Assembly (NCBI GenBank): GCA_964058805.1
Contig: CAXKVV010001522.1
Coordinates: 1 to 35,800 of the forward strand
Source: Schoenoplectus triqueter
Lineage: Eukaryota; Streptophyta; Magnoliopsida; Poales; Cyperaceae
Direction: 5' to 3'
Length of the DNA stretch: 35,800 bases
Under the pieces are notes generated by a model, which worked only from the letters and a program-made list of their open reading frames with translations, did no database searches and was not told where the DNA came from. Below are positions 10,067-20,052 of this stretch, in pieces (position 1 is the stretch's first letter; the number at the start of each line of letters is the position of its first letter). The translations under genes and the position numbers were made by a program.

Positions 10067-11901
10067 AAAAGCAAAGGTACTGAAAGCGAACGGAGATGAC
10101 ACTCTTTCACTTCGTCAACTGTGCTCTCCTCACCTTTGGTCCTCACGTCGTCTACTACTCCGCCACGCCTCTGTAACTCCCTCCTTTCCGCGCTCTCTCT
10201 CTCTCTCTCTCCCGCCCTCTGAATTGATCTCGTTCAGTTAACGCATTTGAATTTTGAGTTTTTTGGAAACTAAGTTGCTTCAATCTCTCGTGAGTTTCTG
10301 TGCTTTGGATCTGGAAGTAGGCATGTTGCTTTCATCTGCTTCGAGTGTTCTTGAATTCAGGTTCAATTTGTAATTTGTTGAAGCTTCCATCTGCTCTGCA
10401 ATGGATTAATTTCCATAGAGCTGTCATTGATTATGCCTTTTTTGGTTAGGGATGTAGTTAGAGATATCGGACGGATTTCGTTACCTTATTAATGTTTGCT
10501 CCTTTGACCTAGGTCCTCTTACCAATTGACCAGATACATATAGTTTTAGTGAACCAAATCATCAGTTATAGTTTCTTATCTTGTTTTACATGTAGATCGG
10601 AGTATGATACTATTGGGACTTCTGCAAAAGCTGCAGTTGTGTATCTTGTAACAGCGTTAGTCAAGGTTGCTAATAATCTAACTTGTAACTTCCAAAATAA
10701 TGCTTAGGAAGTAATATAATCATTAATGAAGTGTATCATGAGGTCTTTGATATGTATCATACATACAATTTATGGTATTGTAATAATTCCGCAGCTGATC
10801 AGATCTCAATATTTTCAGCTAGTATTTCTGGCAACATGTCTTAAGGTCCCAGGGAATGATGGTTTTGACCCATATTAGGTACTTGTCCAACTTCCCTGTT
10901 TTCTCCTTTGAATTGTATCAAAGCATAATTGTGTAAAATGAGAAATATCAATGATGTGCCTGCTAATTAAAAAAAAATTGCATAAATAAACCTTGCAAAT
11001 AGAAAATTATCATTTGTAGACTCACTGCATCCTGTACTATTGGTGTATTTGTTAACTTTAGTGATGAAACCGCTAAAGTAGGTGGGATCAGACAACCTGT
11101 GGAAATTTACAAAACTACCTTGCAATTATGGAAAATTAGTTACTTTTTTGCCCATTCAAATTGAAATTATTTTTCCCAATGGAAATAACCTCTCTGCCAT
11201 TGAGGGTGCTTATAAATCAAGATATGAAATTATAGGACATTCAAAACCAAGATGCAAAGTTATAGTATTTTCAAAAATCAATATGTGCTTATGTTTTGTA
11301 GTGGGCAAATGTAAAATCAACATATTGAGTTACCATAATTTTGTAATCTTTTTATTTACAGGAAGTGATGAAAGTACTGATTGGCTTCATAGATGTGGCT
11401 GGTCTTTATTTCGCATTGACACAGCTGACCCACAGAAATATTTCTCAAAACCACAAGTTCCAGGCTGTTGGTTTAGGTATAATTCACCTACAATTTCTAG
11501 ATTGCATTTTGTCGTGCTATCATTCCTGTTATCTTATAGGCTAGTCTGATTTTGGCCTCTTAATCATTGCACTTGGTTCATTTTTACTAATGTAATTTCT
11601 TTTAGTCATCCTTTTGAAGTGGTACACTTGATTTGATGAGACCAGACTTTTTTCTTCAATTCAAGCCTTATTCTGGCATCGGTTCAGTGCGACTTTTTTA
11701 TAATTATACTTGCTATTTATCAGTAGAAAATCTGTATTGGAAATTGATCTAGGAGCCAAAAGCCATTGTTGAAATAGATCACGAGCTATTTAATAAAAGG
11801 AACCATATAAGTTCAGAAGCTGTTGAACAAGTGCAATATCTTGGATGTCAGATTCAACCAAACAAAATCTATAATGGACAAACAGACTTATTATTGACTT
11901 G

Positions 11902-11906
11902 TGTGT
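11902..11906. repeat. Target-site duplication, left
   Basis: TGTGT is repeated exactly at 14005-14009 on the other side of the copia element. This fixes the element at 11907-14004. Confidence 0.85.
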
Positions 11907-12178
11907 TATTGTAAATTGCAGGATGAATAAAACTGTTTTTTTTATATTTCTGATAATTTTACAATACAGCAGTGAGGCCTATTTATGGGCTTGTGAATTA
12001 TTTTACCGTTGCTTGATTTCCTAATTAACTTGGCTACTAGCCGTTGTTACTTTCCTAATTACATTGAGCTATAATTGTACATAGATCTAGCTTATCAATT
12101 ACAACTGGCTAATTGCTTGATTATTGCTAATTACTTGATGATTGATGGGCCAACGATTCTGTTATTATTTTCTCAACA
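11907..12178 (-). repeat. Copia 3' LTR
   Basis: A 272-bp copy nearly identical to 13733-14004. On the minus strand it starts TGTTGAGAAAATAATAAC directly after the PPT and ends CAATTTACAATA. Confidence 0.93.
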
Positions 12179-12190
12179 CTCCCCCTCAAG
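12179..12190 (-). other. Polypurine tract
   Basis: The minus strand reads CTTGAGGGGGAG immediately before the 3' LTR. This is the standard plus-strand priming site of Ty1/copia elements. Confidence 0.88.
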
Positions 12191-13658
12191 TTGGATCCAA
12201 ATAAATTAATTGATCCCAACTTGACGAGAATATCATGAAAATCATTCTTATTGAGAGCCTTGATGAAGATATCAGCCAGTTGATCTGAGTTATGTACAAA
12301 AGGAGTTTCTCTCTTACAAAGTGACAATTAATCTCAATGTGTTTTGTCCTTTCGTGAAAAATTGGATTTGAAGCTATGTATCTGGCTGTTTGATTGTCGC
12401 AAAACATGTTCATCGGTCCTTCATATATGATCTTCAAGTCATGAAGCACTTGCTTGATCCAAATGAGTTAATTAGTTGTTGATGTCATGGCTCTGTATTC
12501 TGCCTCTGCACTAGATCTAGCTATCACGTTTTGTTTTTTACTCTTCCATGTTACTAGATTGCCTCCTACAAAGGTGCAATATCCAGTGGTTGATTTTCGA
12601 TCACTACTTTCGGCCCAATCTGTATCAAAATAACCAGCAATTGCATTAGAATTATTTTTTCTCATCCATATCCCTTGACCAGGAGAACCTTTTAGGTACC
12701 CTAAAATTCGGTTAACAGCATCTAAATGACTAGTTCTTGGTGCATGCATAAATTGGCTTACCTTGCTAATCGCAAAAGAAATATCAGGTCTTATAACAGT
12801 CAGATAGATAAGTTTACCAACAAGTCGTTGGTATTGTCCTATATCAGCAAGAGATTCTCCATCTTCTGAGTTTAGTTTGGTGTTATAGTTCATAGGAGTT
12901 GAATATGGTTTGGTACCCAACTTTTTGGTTTCCTTTAGAAGGTCAAGAGTGAATTTTCTTTGAGACAAGAACAAATCTTTATTGGAATGAGCAATTTCAA
13001 TTCCTAAAAAATATTTCAGCTTTCCTAAGTCTTTTATATCGAATTTCTTCTTCACAAGAGTTTTGACATTTGTAATTTGAATGTCATTATTTTCAGTAAT
13101 GACAATGTCATCTACATAGACAAGAACCACAATAGTAGAATTTTGGGTATGTTGGATCTTATCTAGTTCTACCCTTTCTTGGAGGTTTTTGAGATCAGTT
13201 GTTAAGGGATTCAAGGCTGCTAATTCTTCGAATTTGGTTTTCAATATGCCTATGTATTCTGCCATTGACATATTACCTTGCTTTATTTGTGAAATTTCTT
13301 GTTTGATTTGATAAATTCAGGCAAAATTATTTTCACTGTTGAAAGTTTCACAAATTTCTTTCCATAATTCGAATGTTGTATTTGTATAAACAAATTGCTC
13401 ACAGTATTGGGGCTCCATGGAATTGAGGATCCATGTCGAGACCTGATTGTCTATGATCTCCCATTCTTCGAGTTTTGCTGCCTCATCTGGTTTTGTCTTG
13501 GCTCCAGTGATGTAGCCAGTTTTGCCTCGCCCCTTGAGGGACTTAATTATGGCCTGAGACCATGTTTGATAGTTGGTTTTGTTGAGAGGAATGGTGGTGA
13601 GTCGGAGGGTGGAGTTGCTGTCGGCTGTAGCCGTATTGCCTCCAACTGCTTCTGTCAT
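12186..13658 (-). pseudogene. Copia gag-pol remnant (gag N-terminus joined to RT/RNase H)
   Basis: One minus-strand frame starts at 13658 with the plant copia gag N-terminal domain (LTTIPLNKTNYQTWSQAI, LWKEICETF). It meets a TGA at 13317-13319 where the family usually has Arg, then continues as gag (ISQIKQGN-type, EYIGILKTKFEEL). Near 13150 it jumps straight into reverse transcriptase, with the catalytic YVDD at about 13107-13118, then the DLGKLKYFLGIEI and RPDISFAIS segments. RNase H follows (GYFDTDWA, SSAEAEYRAM) and breaks at a TAA (12468-12470). It resumes as FCDNQTARYIASNP and shifts frame near 12325 before the terminal SDQLADIFIKALN motif. Zinc knuckle, protease and integrase are absent. 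It cannot make a working polyprotein. Confidence 0.93.
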
Positions 13659-13719
13659 CTCTGGACTTGTGTTGAGAATACTGGTTTTGTTTTTGGTTTT
13701 GTTGGCTTAGAGGATCTTT

Positions 13720-13732
13720 GGCTCTGATACCA
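13720..13732 (-). other. Primer binding site, initiator methionine tRNA
   Basis: The minus strand reads TGGTATCAGAGCC directly after the 5' LTR. This is the usual Ty1/copia PBS complementary to the 3' end of initiator tRNA-Met. Confidence 0.93.
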
Positions 13733-14004
13733 TATTGTAAATTGCAGGATAAACAAAACTGGTTTTTTTATATTTCTGATAATTTTACAATACAGCAGTG
13801 AGGCCTATTTATAGGCTTGTGAATTATTTTACCGTTGCTTGATTTCCTAATTAACTTGGCTACTAGCCGTTGTCTCTTTCCTAATTACATTGAGCTATAA
13901 TTGTACATAGATCTAGCCTATCAATTACAACTGGCTAATTGCTTGATTATTGCTAATTACTTGATGATTGATGGGCCAACGAATCTGTTATTATTTTCTC
14001 AACA
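13733..14004 (-). repeat. Copia 5' LTR
   Basis: 272 bp, matching 11907-12178 with about eight substitutions and no length change. It is followed at 14005-14009 by the right copy of the TGTGT duplication. Confidence 0.93.
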
Positions 14005-15243
14005 TGTGTAAATTTTACTGTATCATTTCAGGTTGGGCTTTTGCGGATTCGGTTTTACACTAACTTGCACCTCTCTGGATTGGAGCTAGAGGATTAGAAT
14101 TCACATGGGAATATATATTTCAAGGTCTTGAAGTCAATGCTGACCTTGTAAGTATTAATTTTCAATATTAAAAACTTGTGATGATTTGAACTACCTTTGA
14201 CTGGCAATATCATACCTGTATTTTACAAATCCAACCTGTTTAGCTACTTGCATTTTATATTTGACAGCTGAATTAGTATAACGGATTGTTATAATAGGTA
14301 TACCGTCATGGAATTATCTAACCAAAAGTTATGATAGATATGCATCATGCATTTGACAGCTGAATTAGTTTGATGAAAAGTTTATTTTCTTTTGTTCTGT
14401 TACACTCCCAATTTGGAGAGCTTTATAAACATAAGATTTTTAAGGGCACCAGAATTTAATTATAATCCATTATTAACCAAAAAGATGAATGGATTTATTC
14501 CATTTACCTTCCTTTTAATCTTTATTTTTCATTTACCTTTCCTTCAATTCTTCCACTACCCTTCAACCAAAAATGTGAAACATTTTCAATAAAATCCAAT
14601 TCAATCTAAAAATGTAACCAAGATGTTAATTTTCATTTTTTTTCTAATATTGATTGTTCTGATTTGTTTGTTTGCTGTGAACAAGGTCATGACATTTGTC
14701 ACTAGCTGCATTAGGATCGCTAATGTGGCTCAGGAAGAATAAGCCGAGGACATTGGTTCCAATTATTTATGCTTGTACTTTCCTTCTTGCCACAATGCCA
14801 TCCATTACCAGGTTCACTTGAACTTCCTGTTCTCTGTTCTCATTTTTTTTTTGTGGAAGTTGCCTTGTTCATATTTCAGTTATAATAAATTAACAATCGA
14901 TCTATCTACATCTGTGTGCTATGGCATTGTTTCGCCCCCAGTATTCTATTTTAGTGTTGATTAAATATTTAAATACAATGAATAGTGATAGTTATAATGC
15001 AATATAATTTTTGCAAGCTAATCTTTGAAAGCAGAGTTATATGTTTGTTGAACCCAGTTGTCCGAAATCATCTTCAAACTTTTGCTGTAAATTCTAATTA
15101 AAGGGCTATGTGGATAATGCAGTTATCTGAGGAAAGCACTGGAATGGCAGCCAAGGGAGGTACTGGGATTTGAGATCTTCTCCTCTTTGGCCATGGCATT
15201 CTTCAGCTGGCAGCTCTTCTTAGCTTGTCAGAGACCCCTCTGA

Positions 15244-15894
15244 TCTTGTACATTTTTGTAGTACAATGACAAATTTAAATCCTTTTACTATAACTAGAAC
15301 GCGAAGTTTGAGCCATTTAGGTTAATTTTGCAACAGTGAGGATGGCATGTGCTTGTTTAAAATGGGCTTATTTGTCTTTTTATTTATGCATCATATTTTT
15401 TTTTCGGCAGGATGTTTGGACTGCTTTGTTTCTCATAGGTAAATTTAGATCGTTTCTCTGCACATGGCATGGAAGCACTGTCCTTTTTGTGAATGATAAC
15501 TTTAAACCCCAAAATGGATGAAATCAACATTTCTTTTCTAATTTGATCAATGTCGTTGATCTCAACAATCATGTTCCAGTGCGTATTACATCACAAACGG
15601 CTGTTGAGAAGTGAGAGCCAGATTTCAGAGAAACACGGGGATTGATTTCAGAGTAACACGGGGATTAACAAGTGAAAAAAAATGTATTTCTAGTTTTCTA
15701 CTAGCGCAGAGAGGCCTTCCGGAGAAATGTAAAAGTTTGGATGAAATAGAATTCGGATAAAATAGATGGGAGGAGAGGGAACAGCAAATCATGAAATATG
15801 TAATACACGGAAATTTTTATATTGAAGGTAAACTGCAATGTATCAAACCATGTGATTTTTTGTATGTTGGCGGCGTGTACATGGGGACTGTTTC
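15244..15894. other. TMEM147 pseudogene 3' flank
   Basis: Probable old 3'UTR and intergenic DNA. A 23-bp direct repeat (GATTTCAGAG, A or T, AACACGGGGATT) occurs twice in tandem at 15621-15643 and 15644-15666. No gene is seen. Confidence 0.45.
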
Positions 15895-16050
15895 CTCAGG
15901 AGAGTTTTTTTCTCTGCGGAGAGCTATTCAGGAGATGTTTTAATTACGACGGTTGTGGAAAAGTTTAAACATGAATTTTAATTTTAATACAGAGGGACTT
16001 TTATTATTCAGTACAGTTGATGAGTAATCAGACCCCAAGAGAAATCTCTT
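15895..16050 (+). repeat. Third, partial copy of the 239-bp repeat
   Basis: Shares AGAGTTTTTTTCT, an ACGACGGTTGTGGAAAAGTT segment, TAAACATGAATTTTAAT and a following TTATTATT with the tandem copies at 8290-8780. Only part of the unit is present. Confidence 0.6.
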
Positions 16051-16110
16051 CAGAGATGTAGATTCGTGTACATGGAGGGGAAAATTTTCCTCTTTTAACA
16101 TATTGATCTC

Positions 16111-17102
16111 GAAGCGAAAAAAATAGGAGATTCGCCAGGCGAGCGGAAAAATAAAAAGGAGAAGCAAATCCTAGACGGGGAGGTCGCGTCGTTGACCTCA
16201 CCTCTCCGATCTCCTTTCTCCTCCCTCTGTCTTCTTCGCTCCTCCTCTATTTCCTCTCTCTTCTTCCCACCATGAAATACAAGCAAAGTTTAGCCTCTCC
16301 TCTGAGTAAGGGTTGGTAACCACTCCTCGGCAGCGGCGACGACCGCAACAGTGAATCTCTCTGGTGTCTGTGTCAAATACTCTTCTCCATCACTCTTCTC
16401 CATCGGGTACGAAACTGGCTCCATCGGGTACGGGCCTTTCCTCCACCGGCGATCGCGACGGCGATGATCCCCAGGCTCTCTCTACCTTCACCTGCATCTC
16501 TTCCTCCACCGAATATGATATGTACTGCTATCTTTTCCTTTCTCTCTCTCTCTAGGGTAATCTGTTGACAGATCTACAGATTTGGGAACTCTGAGCAAAA
16601 CTCAGTGACTAGGGAACTCTGAGCAAAACCTATGCATACCTCCTGAGGACCTTTGTGTGCTGTAAGTAAATCGGATTGTGGCTGTCAGCAAATTAGGTTG
16701 TGACCCAGACAATTTCGGATTATGGGTGTCAGCAAATCGGGTATGGACCTGCTCCCATCATGCCTTCCTCCTTCTCGGGTTATTTGTCAACATATCGGGA
16801 TATGGCACAGTGTTTGCCCTCGTGTGATGGATTATCGAGGTAATGGATCCTATGTCGTTACTAGGGTGCTATGGTGTGATGGGTTCTCCTCTTCCCTACT
16901 CTAATGTTGGAACACTAATGAGCTACAACGGGGCGCTCAAAACGCACCAAAACTATTTTCTTTCATTTTTCTTTTAAATTTTTTTTATATGGCTATGTTT
17001 GTATTTCATTTATTTTCACTTTTTTATTCTATTTGTACTCTATTTTAATTTGATTTAATGAAATTTCATAGTAAGTTATTCGCCTGCTATTTCAAAAAAA
17101 AA
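16111..17102 (+). mobile_element. Poly(A)-tailed non-LTR retroposon without a coding region
   Basis: An exact 14-bp direct repeat AACATATTGATCTC flanks the segment (16097-16110 and 17103-17116). The plus strand ends in an A tract from 17094 to the right repeat. Both are signatures of target-primed reverse transcription. The body of about 990 bp is GC-rich and CT-rich at its 5' part, has small internal repeats (GGGAACTCTGAGCAAAAC at about 16583 and 16612; CATCGGGTACG twice near 16400-16430), and becomes T-rich before the tail, like plant LINE 3'UTRs. No endonuclease or reverse transcriptase frame is present. It is either a heavily reduced L1-type LINE or a non-autonomous retroposon comparable in structure to Arabidopsis Sadhu elements. 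No intact host-gene frame is visible, so a processed pseudogene is less likely. Confidence 0.82.
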
Positions 17103-17116
17103 AACATATTGATCTC

Positions 17117-17338
17117 TTACGAATTCGCCTGCTAAAATTCCAGTGCGATTTGTGATCATCTCGTACGAATTCGACTGAAATGGACTAAATAGGAGACATA
17201 TAATAAGCTATTTAAACTTCAAATGGAAGATGAATTTTCACATAGTATTTGACCAATATTAACCAGCTGATACAAGATTGAAAACAATATTGTATGCTTC
17301 AAAAAAAATGCATTAATTTGGCATATTATTACTGGAAT
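17117..17338. other. PETM 3' flank
   Basis: AT-rich DNA downstream of the PETM stop codon (minus strand), probably including its 3'UTR. A clear single poly(A) signal cannot be chosen. Confidence 0.4.
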
Positions 17339-17656
17339 CTACTCAGACTCCTCCAAGGCCGTCTCAACACGAAGCAGAACGAAACCAACAGCAACACCAA
17401 TAAGCACAAGCCCATTCATAATTGCCGCAATTCGGAATATTTCACTGGCAGCACTGCACCTGGCAGAGAGCGCACCGCCACCGGTTCTCCTTCGACGCCT
17501 GCGTGAGTTTTGCACAGCCATGGCAAGACGGTCTGCAACACTGATGCGGGAGCCAAGAACAAAGCCAGTGTAAGGAGCTACAACCTTTGTCTTTCGTGGT
17601 GCTGATTGTAGGCCATAGCCTAATGCTGGTAGAGCAACAGAAGAGATAGTTGCCAT
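17339..17656 (-). CDS. PETM: PetM, cytochrome b6-f complex subunit 7, chloroplast precursor
   Basis: PetM is a single-helix small subunit of the thylakoid cytochrome b6f complex, which passes electrons from plastoquinol to plastocyanin. The 105-residue frame is complete. Residues 1 to about 69 are a Ser/Arg/Ala-rich chloroplast transit peptide. The mature part starts near [10 protein letters not shown] (residues 67-76) and contains one membrane helix (about 75-96: [19 protein letters not shown]), followed by the acidic tail VETALEESE. This helix and tail are the recognised plant PetM signature. The start ATG (17654-17656) is the first after the 5'UTR intron. A run of six arginines (52-57) in the transit peptide is unusual but follows no obvious frameshift. 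There is no intron in the coding part. Confidence 0.9.
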   Translation of the reverse strand: MATISSVALPALGYGLQSAPRKTKVVAPYTGFVLGSRISVADRLAMAVQNSRRRRRRTGGGALSARCSAASEIFRIAAIMNGLVLIGVAVGFVLLRVETALEESE

Positions 17657-17670
17657 CTCTCACAAAAGCC

Positions 17671-17768
17671 TGTAACAGTCTACAAAGAAAAATGTACAAT
17701 TATACAAGATTCACACCGTTGTAATTATGTTGTGGTGAGAGGTTTAGATTTAAGGAACAATATATTAC
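17671..17768 (-). other. PETM: Intron in the PETM 5'UTR
   Basis: On the minus strand a donor ACCGAG|GTAATA (exon end at 17769) and an acceptor TGTTACAG| (exon start at 17670) bound a 98-bp AT-rich interval, 14 bases upstream of the start codon. Splicing is inferred from the consensus and was not observed. Confidence 0.6.
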
Positions 17769-17976
17769 CTCGGTAGTGGTGCTGGTGAAATGTATACAGA
17801 GGGAGAGAGATTATGGTTTTGTATAGAGAGATAAGGGGGCAACGTTGGAGATAAGGTGAGAAAGAGATGGATGGTGGAGAAAGGATTGTACTCTATCCTT
17901 GCTTTCCTTTTTCTTTTTCTCTTATTAGGCGAAAATATTAAATTGTGGTCAAGAAAAATAAAGGTCACAATTTAGC
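17769..17976 (-). promoter_or_regulatory. PETM: PETM 5'UTR exon and proximal promoter
   Basis: Two GATAAG strings (17830-17835 and 17850-17855, plus-strand orientation) match the I-box of light-regulated nuclear photosynthesis genes. The minus-strand leader is CT-rich (CTCTCTCCCTCTG). The transcription start is not determined. Light regulation is expected for PetM and is only suggested here by the motifs. Confidence 0.45.
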
Positions 17977-17991
17977 TCACTAGTGATTGGT

Positions 17992-18261
17992 GCATTGGCG
18001 GAATTACACAGAGGCCAGTGGGGTCACAGGACCCACTCAAATTTTAATAATTTTAATTATACATTAAATTTTTTGATGGATTAGATGGATTTTTAAGTAA
18101 TTGAAGAATAATGACCCACTGATATGTATAATAATTCTAAAGAGGACTCATTGATCCATTTTATTCTCTTTAATTTCAATTAAAATTCAATTTAAGATCA
18201 TTTCAAAATGTAATGATTCCATTAAGATAAAATCTTAGTTCCGCCACTAGATAGAAGGGGA
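17992..18261. mobile_element. MITE-like insert with GGCGGAA ends
   Basis: The segment is flanked by an identical 15-base string TCACTAGTGATTGGT (17977-17991 and 18262-18276). Near the tips are TTGGCGGAATTA and TTCCGCCACTAG, an inverted GGCGGAA pair. The core is AT-rich and non-coding. Short GGCGGA-tipped repeats also occur at about 31646 and 35416. A 15-bp duplication is long for a DNA transposon, so the flanking repeat may partly predate the insert. Confidence 0.55.
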
Positions 18262-18276
18262 TCACTAGTGATTGGT

Positions 18277-18954
18277 AGAAGGGGTTCCCCTGTCTACGGT
18301 AGCAGAGGTAGAAATTAACACATGTATTTAAAGGTCATAAATAATAGTAATTAAATATATAAATTTAGAAGGCAATTTTGCTAAATATAGTGATGTCATT
18401 TGACATCAATATTTATAATAATGTGACTACTCCACTGACCGTCCACATATTTGTTTTGTGGGTCCACCTCATCGTTTATACTGTATACATTGCTGAAGGT
18501 TATACTGTATGTTGAAGACACTTTGTTCAGCATTCTTCTTGTTACGCCCTCATACTCCATTTGTTTGTGGTAGCAAAATGTAGTGAGTTTTAAAATACTA
18601 AACAAAAGTGATTTAAGATGGCATAAACTTAAGGTACCTTCTAATTTATCAATTTTTTTAATATTTTTTATATAAAATATGTCATCTATTTACTTCACTA
18701 TTATTAAAATCCACTACTTGATTTAATTTTTATTTCGCTGTAACTTTGATACGTTTGTCAAACGGATCAATTTTTAAACGAAATCAAATGACAGTCAAGT
18801 CTTAGTATGGATACCTTTTTGAAAATGAATCTTTTCTAACATATTAAGAAAAATCAAATAATGCATTTTTCATAATTAATAATTAACAAAAAAATGAAAA
18901 ATGGGTAACAATAGAATTAATATTTACACAATACAAAATCATATAACCCATTGA
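18277..18954. other. AT-rich intergenic DNA
   Basis: No gene or repeat with definable ends was recognised. Confidence 0.4.
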
Positions 18955-18962
18955 TTTCCTAC

Positions 18963-19684
18963 TAGAGAATTGAAAAAATCCGAATGAATAGTTTTGTCCG
19001 TGCAAATTCGTGTCTTTCATCTGTTGCGGACTGCCTTGAGGTAGACCCGTGGGTAGACCCGGACCCGTTAAAAATCTAGTTCTAGCAAAGGTCGGTTCTC
19101 AATTTTTTGAAAATAAAACCGTCATACCCGTCCAACTCTCATTCGTTACCCGCCCTCACCCGTGACCCGCGCTCACCCACCCCGCTCTCAATTTTTTTTA
19201 TTATTGTTCAATTTTAAAATATTAAATATGTAAAATTGAATTAGTTTAAATTAATTATTTCAAAATTTATGATATACTTTTTTCCGGCTTTGATTATTTT
19301 TTTATATTTTTCTGAATTTTTTTAGAATTATTTAGAACTTTTCAAATTTTATTTTATTTTTAAATAATTAGAATTAATAAAACCGAATTAGTTAAAAATA
19401 TTATATAAAACATTATGATTAAAAAATTTAACTTGTATTATTTTTTGGAATTTTTTGAATTTTTGGCGATTTATTTTTTTGTAAAATTGAAAAAAAAAAT
19501 CGATCTGCCCCATCAGCCATGACCCACCCAGACCGGCCCTTGGCGCACCCGTCTCGACTAGTGAGGGTCATATCCGCGGGGGTCCAACACGGATCTGGTC
19601 GAAATTTTTTAGTTTTGGACCGCTCATCCATAGCCTGAAGGGTTTCACCCGGACCATCCCACCGGTCCCGTCTTCAATACTCTA
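18963..19684. mobile_element. Non-autonomous hAT transposon with GGACC subterminal repeats, copy 2
   Basis: The terminal inverted repeat is TAGAGAATTGAA (18963-18974) against TTCAATACTCTA (19673-19684), one mismatch in 12. The exact 8-bp duplication TTTCCTAC occurs at 18955-18962 and 19685-19692. As in the copy at 4203, GC-rich GACCCG/GGACC/ACCCG repeats sit inside both ends (about 19030-19190 and 19500-19670) around an AT-rich core. Part of the core, about 19300-19410 (TTTTAAATAATTA, then GAATTAGTTAAAAAT), matches about 4675-4785 in copy 1 in the same orientation. No transposase is present. Confidence 0.92.
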
Positions 19685-19899
19685 TTTCCTACATACATAC
19701 ATTGATCTGGATACTCGTTGATCTATTGTTGACATTTTCATCATGTATCTTTTTCTCCGAAAATGGCAAAACTATATTTTTTTTATCATAAATTTGCCAA
19801 TGAATGTAGGGCTGCACAAAAAAGTTTGGACTTGTAGCTCAGCTCGGGTTCGGCTCTTCAAATCATGTCAAGATTTGTGTTCTCTTGGATCCCATCTTT

Positions 19900-20052
19900 C
19901 TCCGCTAACGGGCCTTAAAATCTGGCCCAATACATTTCAACTATTTTCTCACGGAGAAGGCCCTCTTGACAAACTCGTTTCCCTTCTCCCTCAGCAAGTA
20001 AAAAAAACCAAAACCCTCGCTACAGTCCCAAAATCTCTCTCGTCTCTTAGCA
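19900..20052 (+). promoter_or_regulatory. Promoter and leader of the mitochondrial small-protein gene
   Basis: A TTGGGCC site II-type motif (reverse strand, 19924-19930), a GGGCC at 19910-19914 and a telo-box AAACCCT at 20011-20017 precede the start codon. This combination is common in plant genes for mitochondrial and ribosomal proteins. No canonical TATA box is clear. Confidence 0.5.

Larger units (their letters stand above)
11907..14004 (-). mobile_element. Internally deleted Ty1/copia retrotransposon
   Basis: The element lies antisense in intron 4 of the TMEM147 pseudogene. It has two 272-bp LTRs, a PBS and a PPT in the correct minus-strand order, and a TGTGT duplication on both sides. 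The internal region is only 1554 bp. Most of gag's C-terminal part, protease, integrase and the first half of reverse transcriptase are missing. The LTRs differ at about 8 of 272 positions by my count, so the insertion is fairly recent compared with most repeats here. The ends are TG...TA rather than TG...CA. The LTR-to-LTR structure shows that the element moved with help from another copy, or was deleted after insertion. Confidence 0.95.
10096..15243 (+). pseudogene. TMEM147: TMEM147 homologue, seven exons, broken by two stops and a frameshift
   Basis: Intact TMEM147 is a multipass ER membrane protein that works with Nicalin and NOMO at the multipass translocon beside Sec61. Exons are at 10096-10172, 10596-10665, 10819-10878, 11362-11476, 14032-14147, 14686-14811 and 15123-15243. 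All have usable GT/AG sites and fit one 227-residue frame. Recognised pieces are MTLFHFVNCALLTFGPHVVY, EYDTIGTSAKAAVVYLV, EVMKVLIGFIDVAGLYFALT, QNHKFQAVGL, EFTWEYIFQGLE, MWLRKNKP and the C-terminal SWQLFLACQRPL. Lesions: TAG at 10876-10878, where the family has Gln; TAA at 14061-14063, where it has Arg after VLH; and one extra base near 14698 in exon 6. Introns are kept, so this is a decayed genomic copy, not a retrocopy. A Ty1/copia element sits antisense in intron 4. An unusual allele or sequencing errors are less likely with three separate lesions. Confidence 0.82.

Noticed and set aside
11082..11549. 155-codon plus-strand frame over TMEM147 exon 4
   Set aside because: Mostly intron sequence read in a frame different from the recognised exon; only 11362-11476 is coding-derived.
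13395..13727. 110-codon plus-strand frame
   Set aside because: Antisense shadow of the copia gag remnant.
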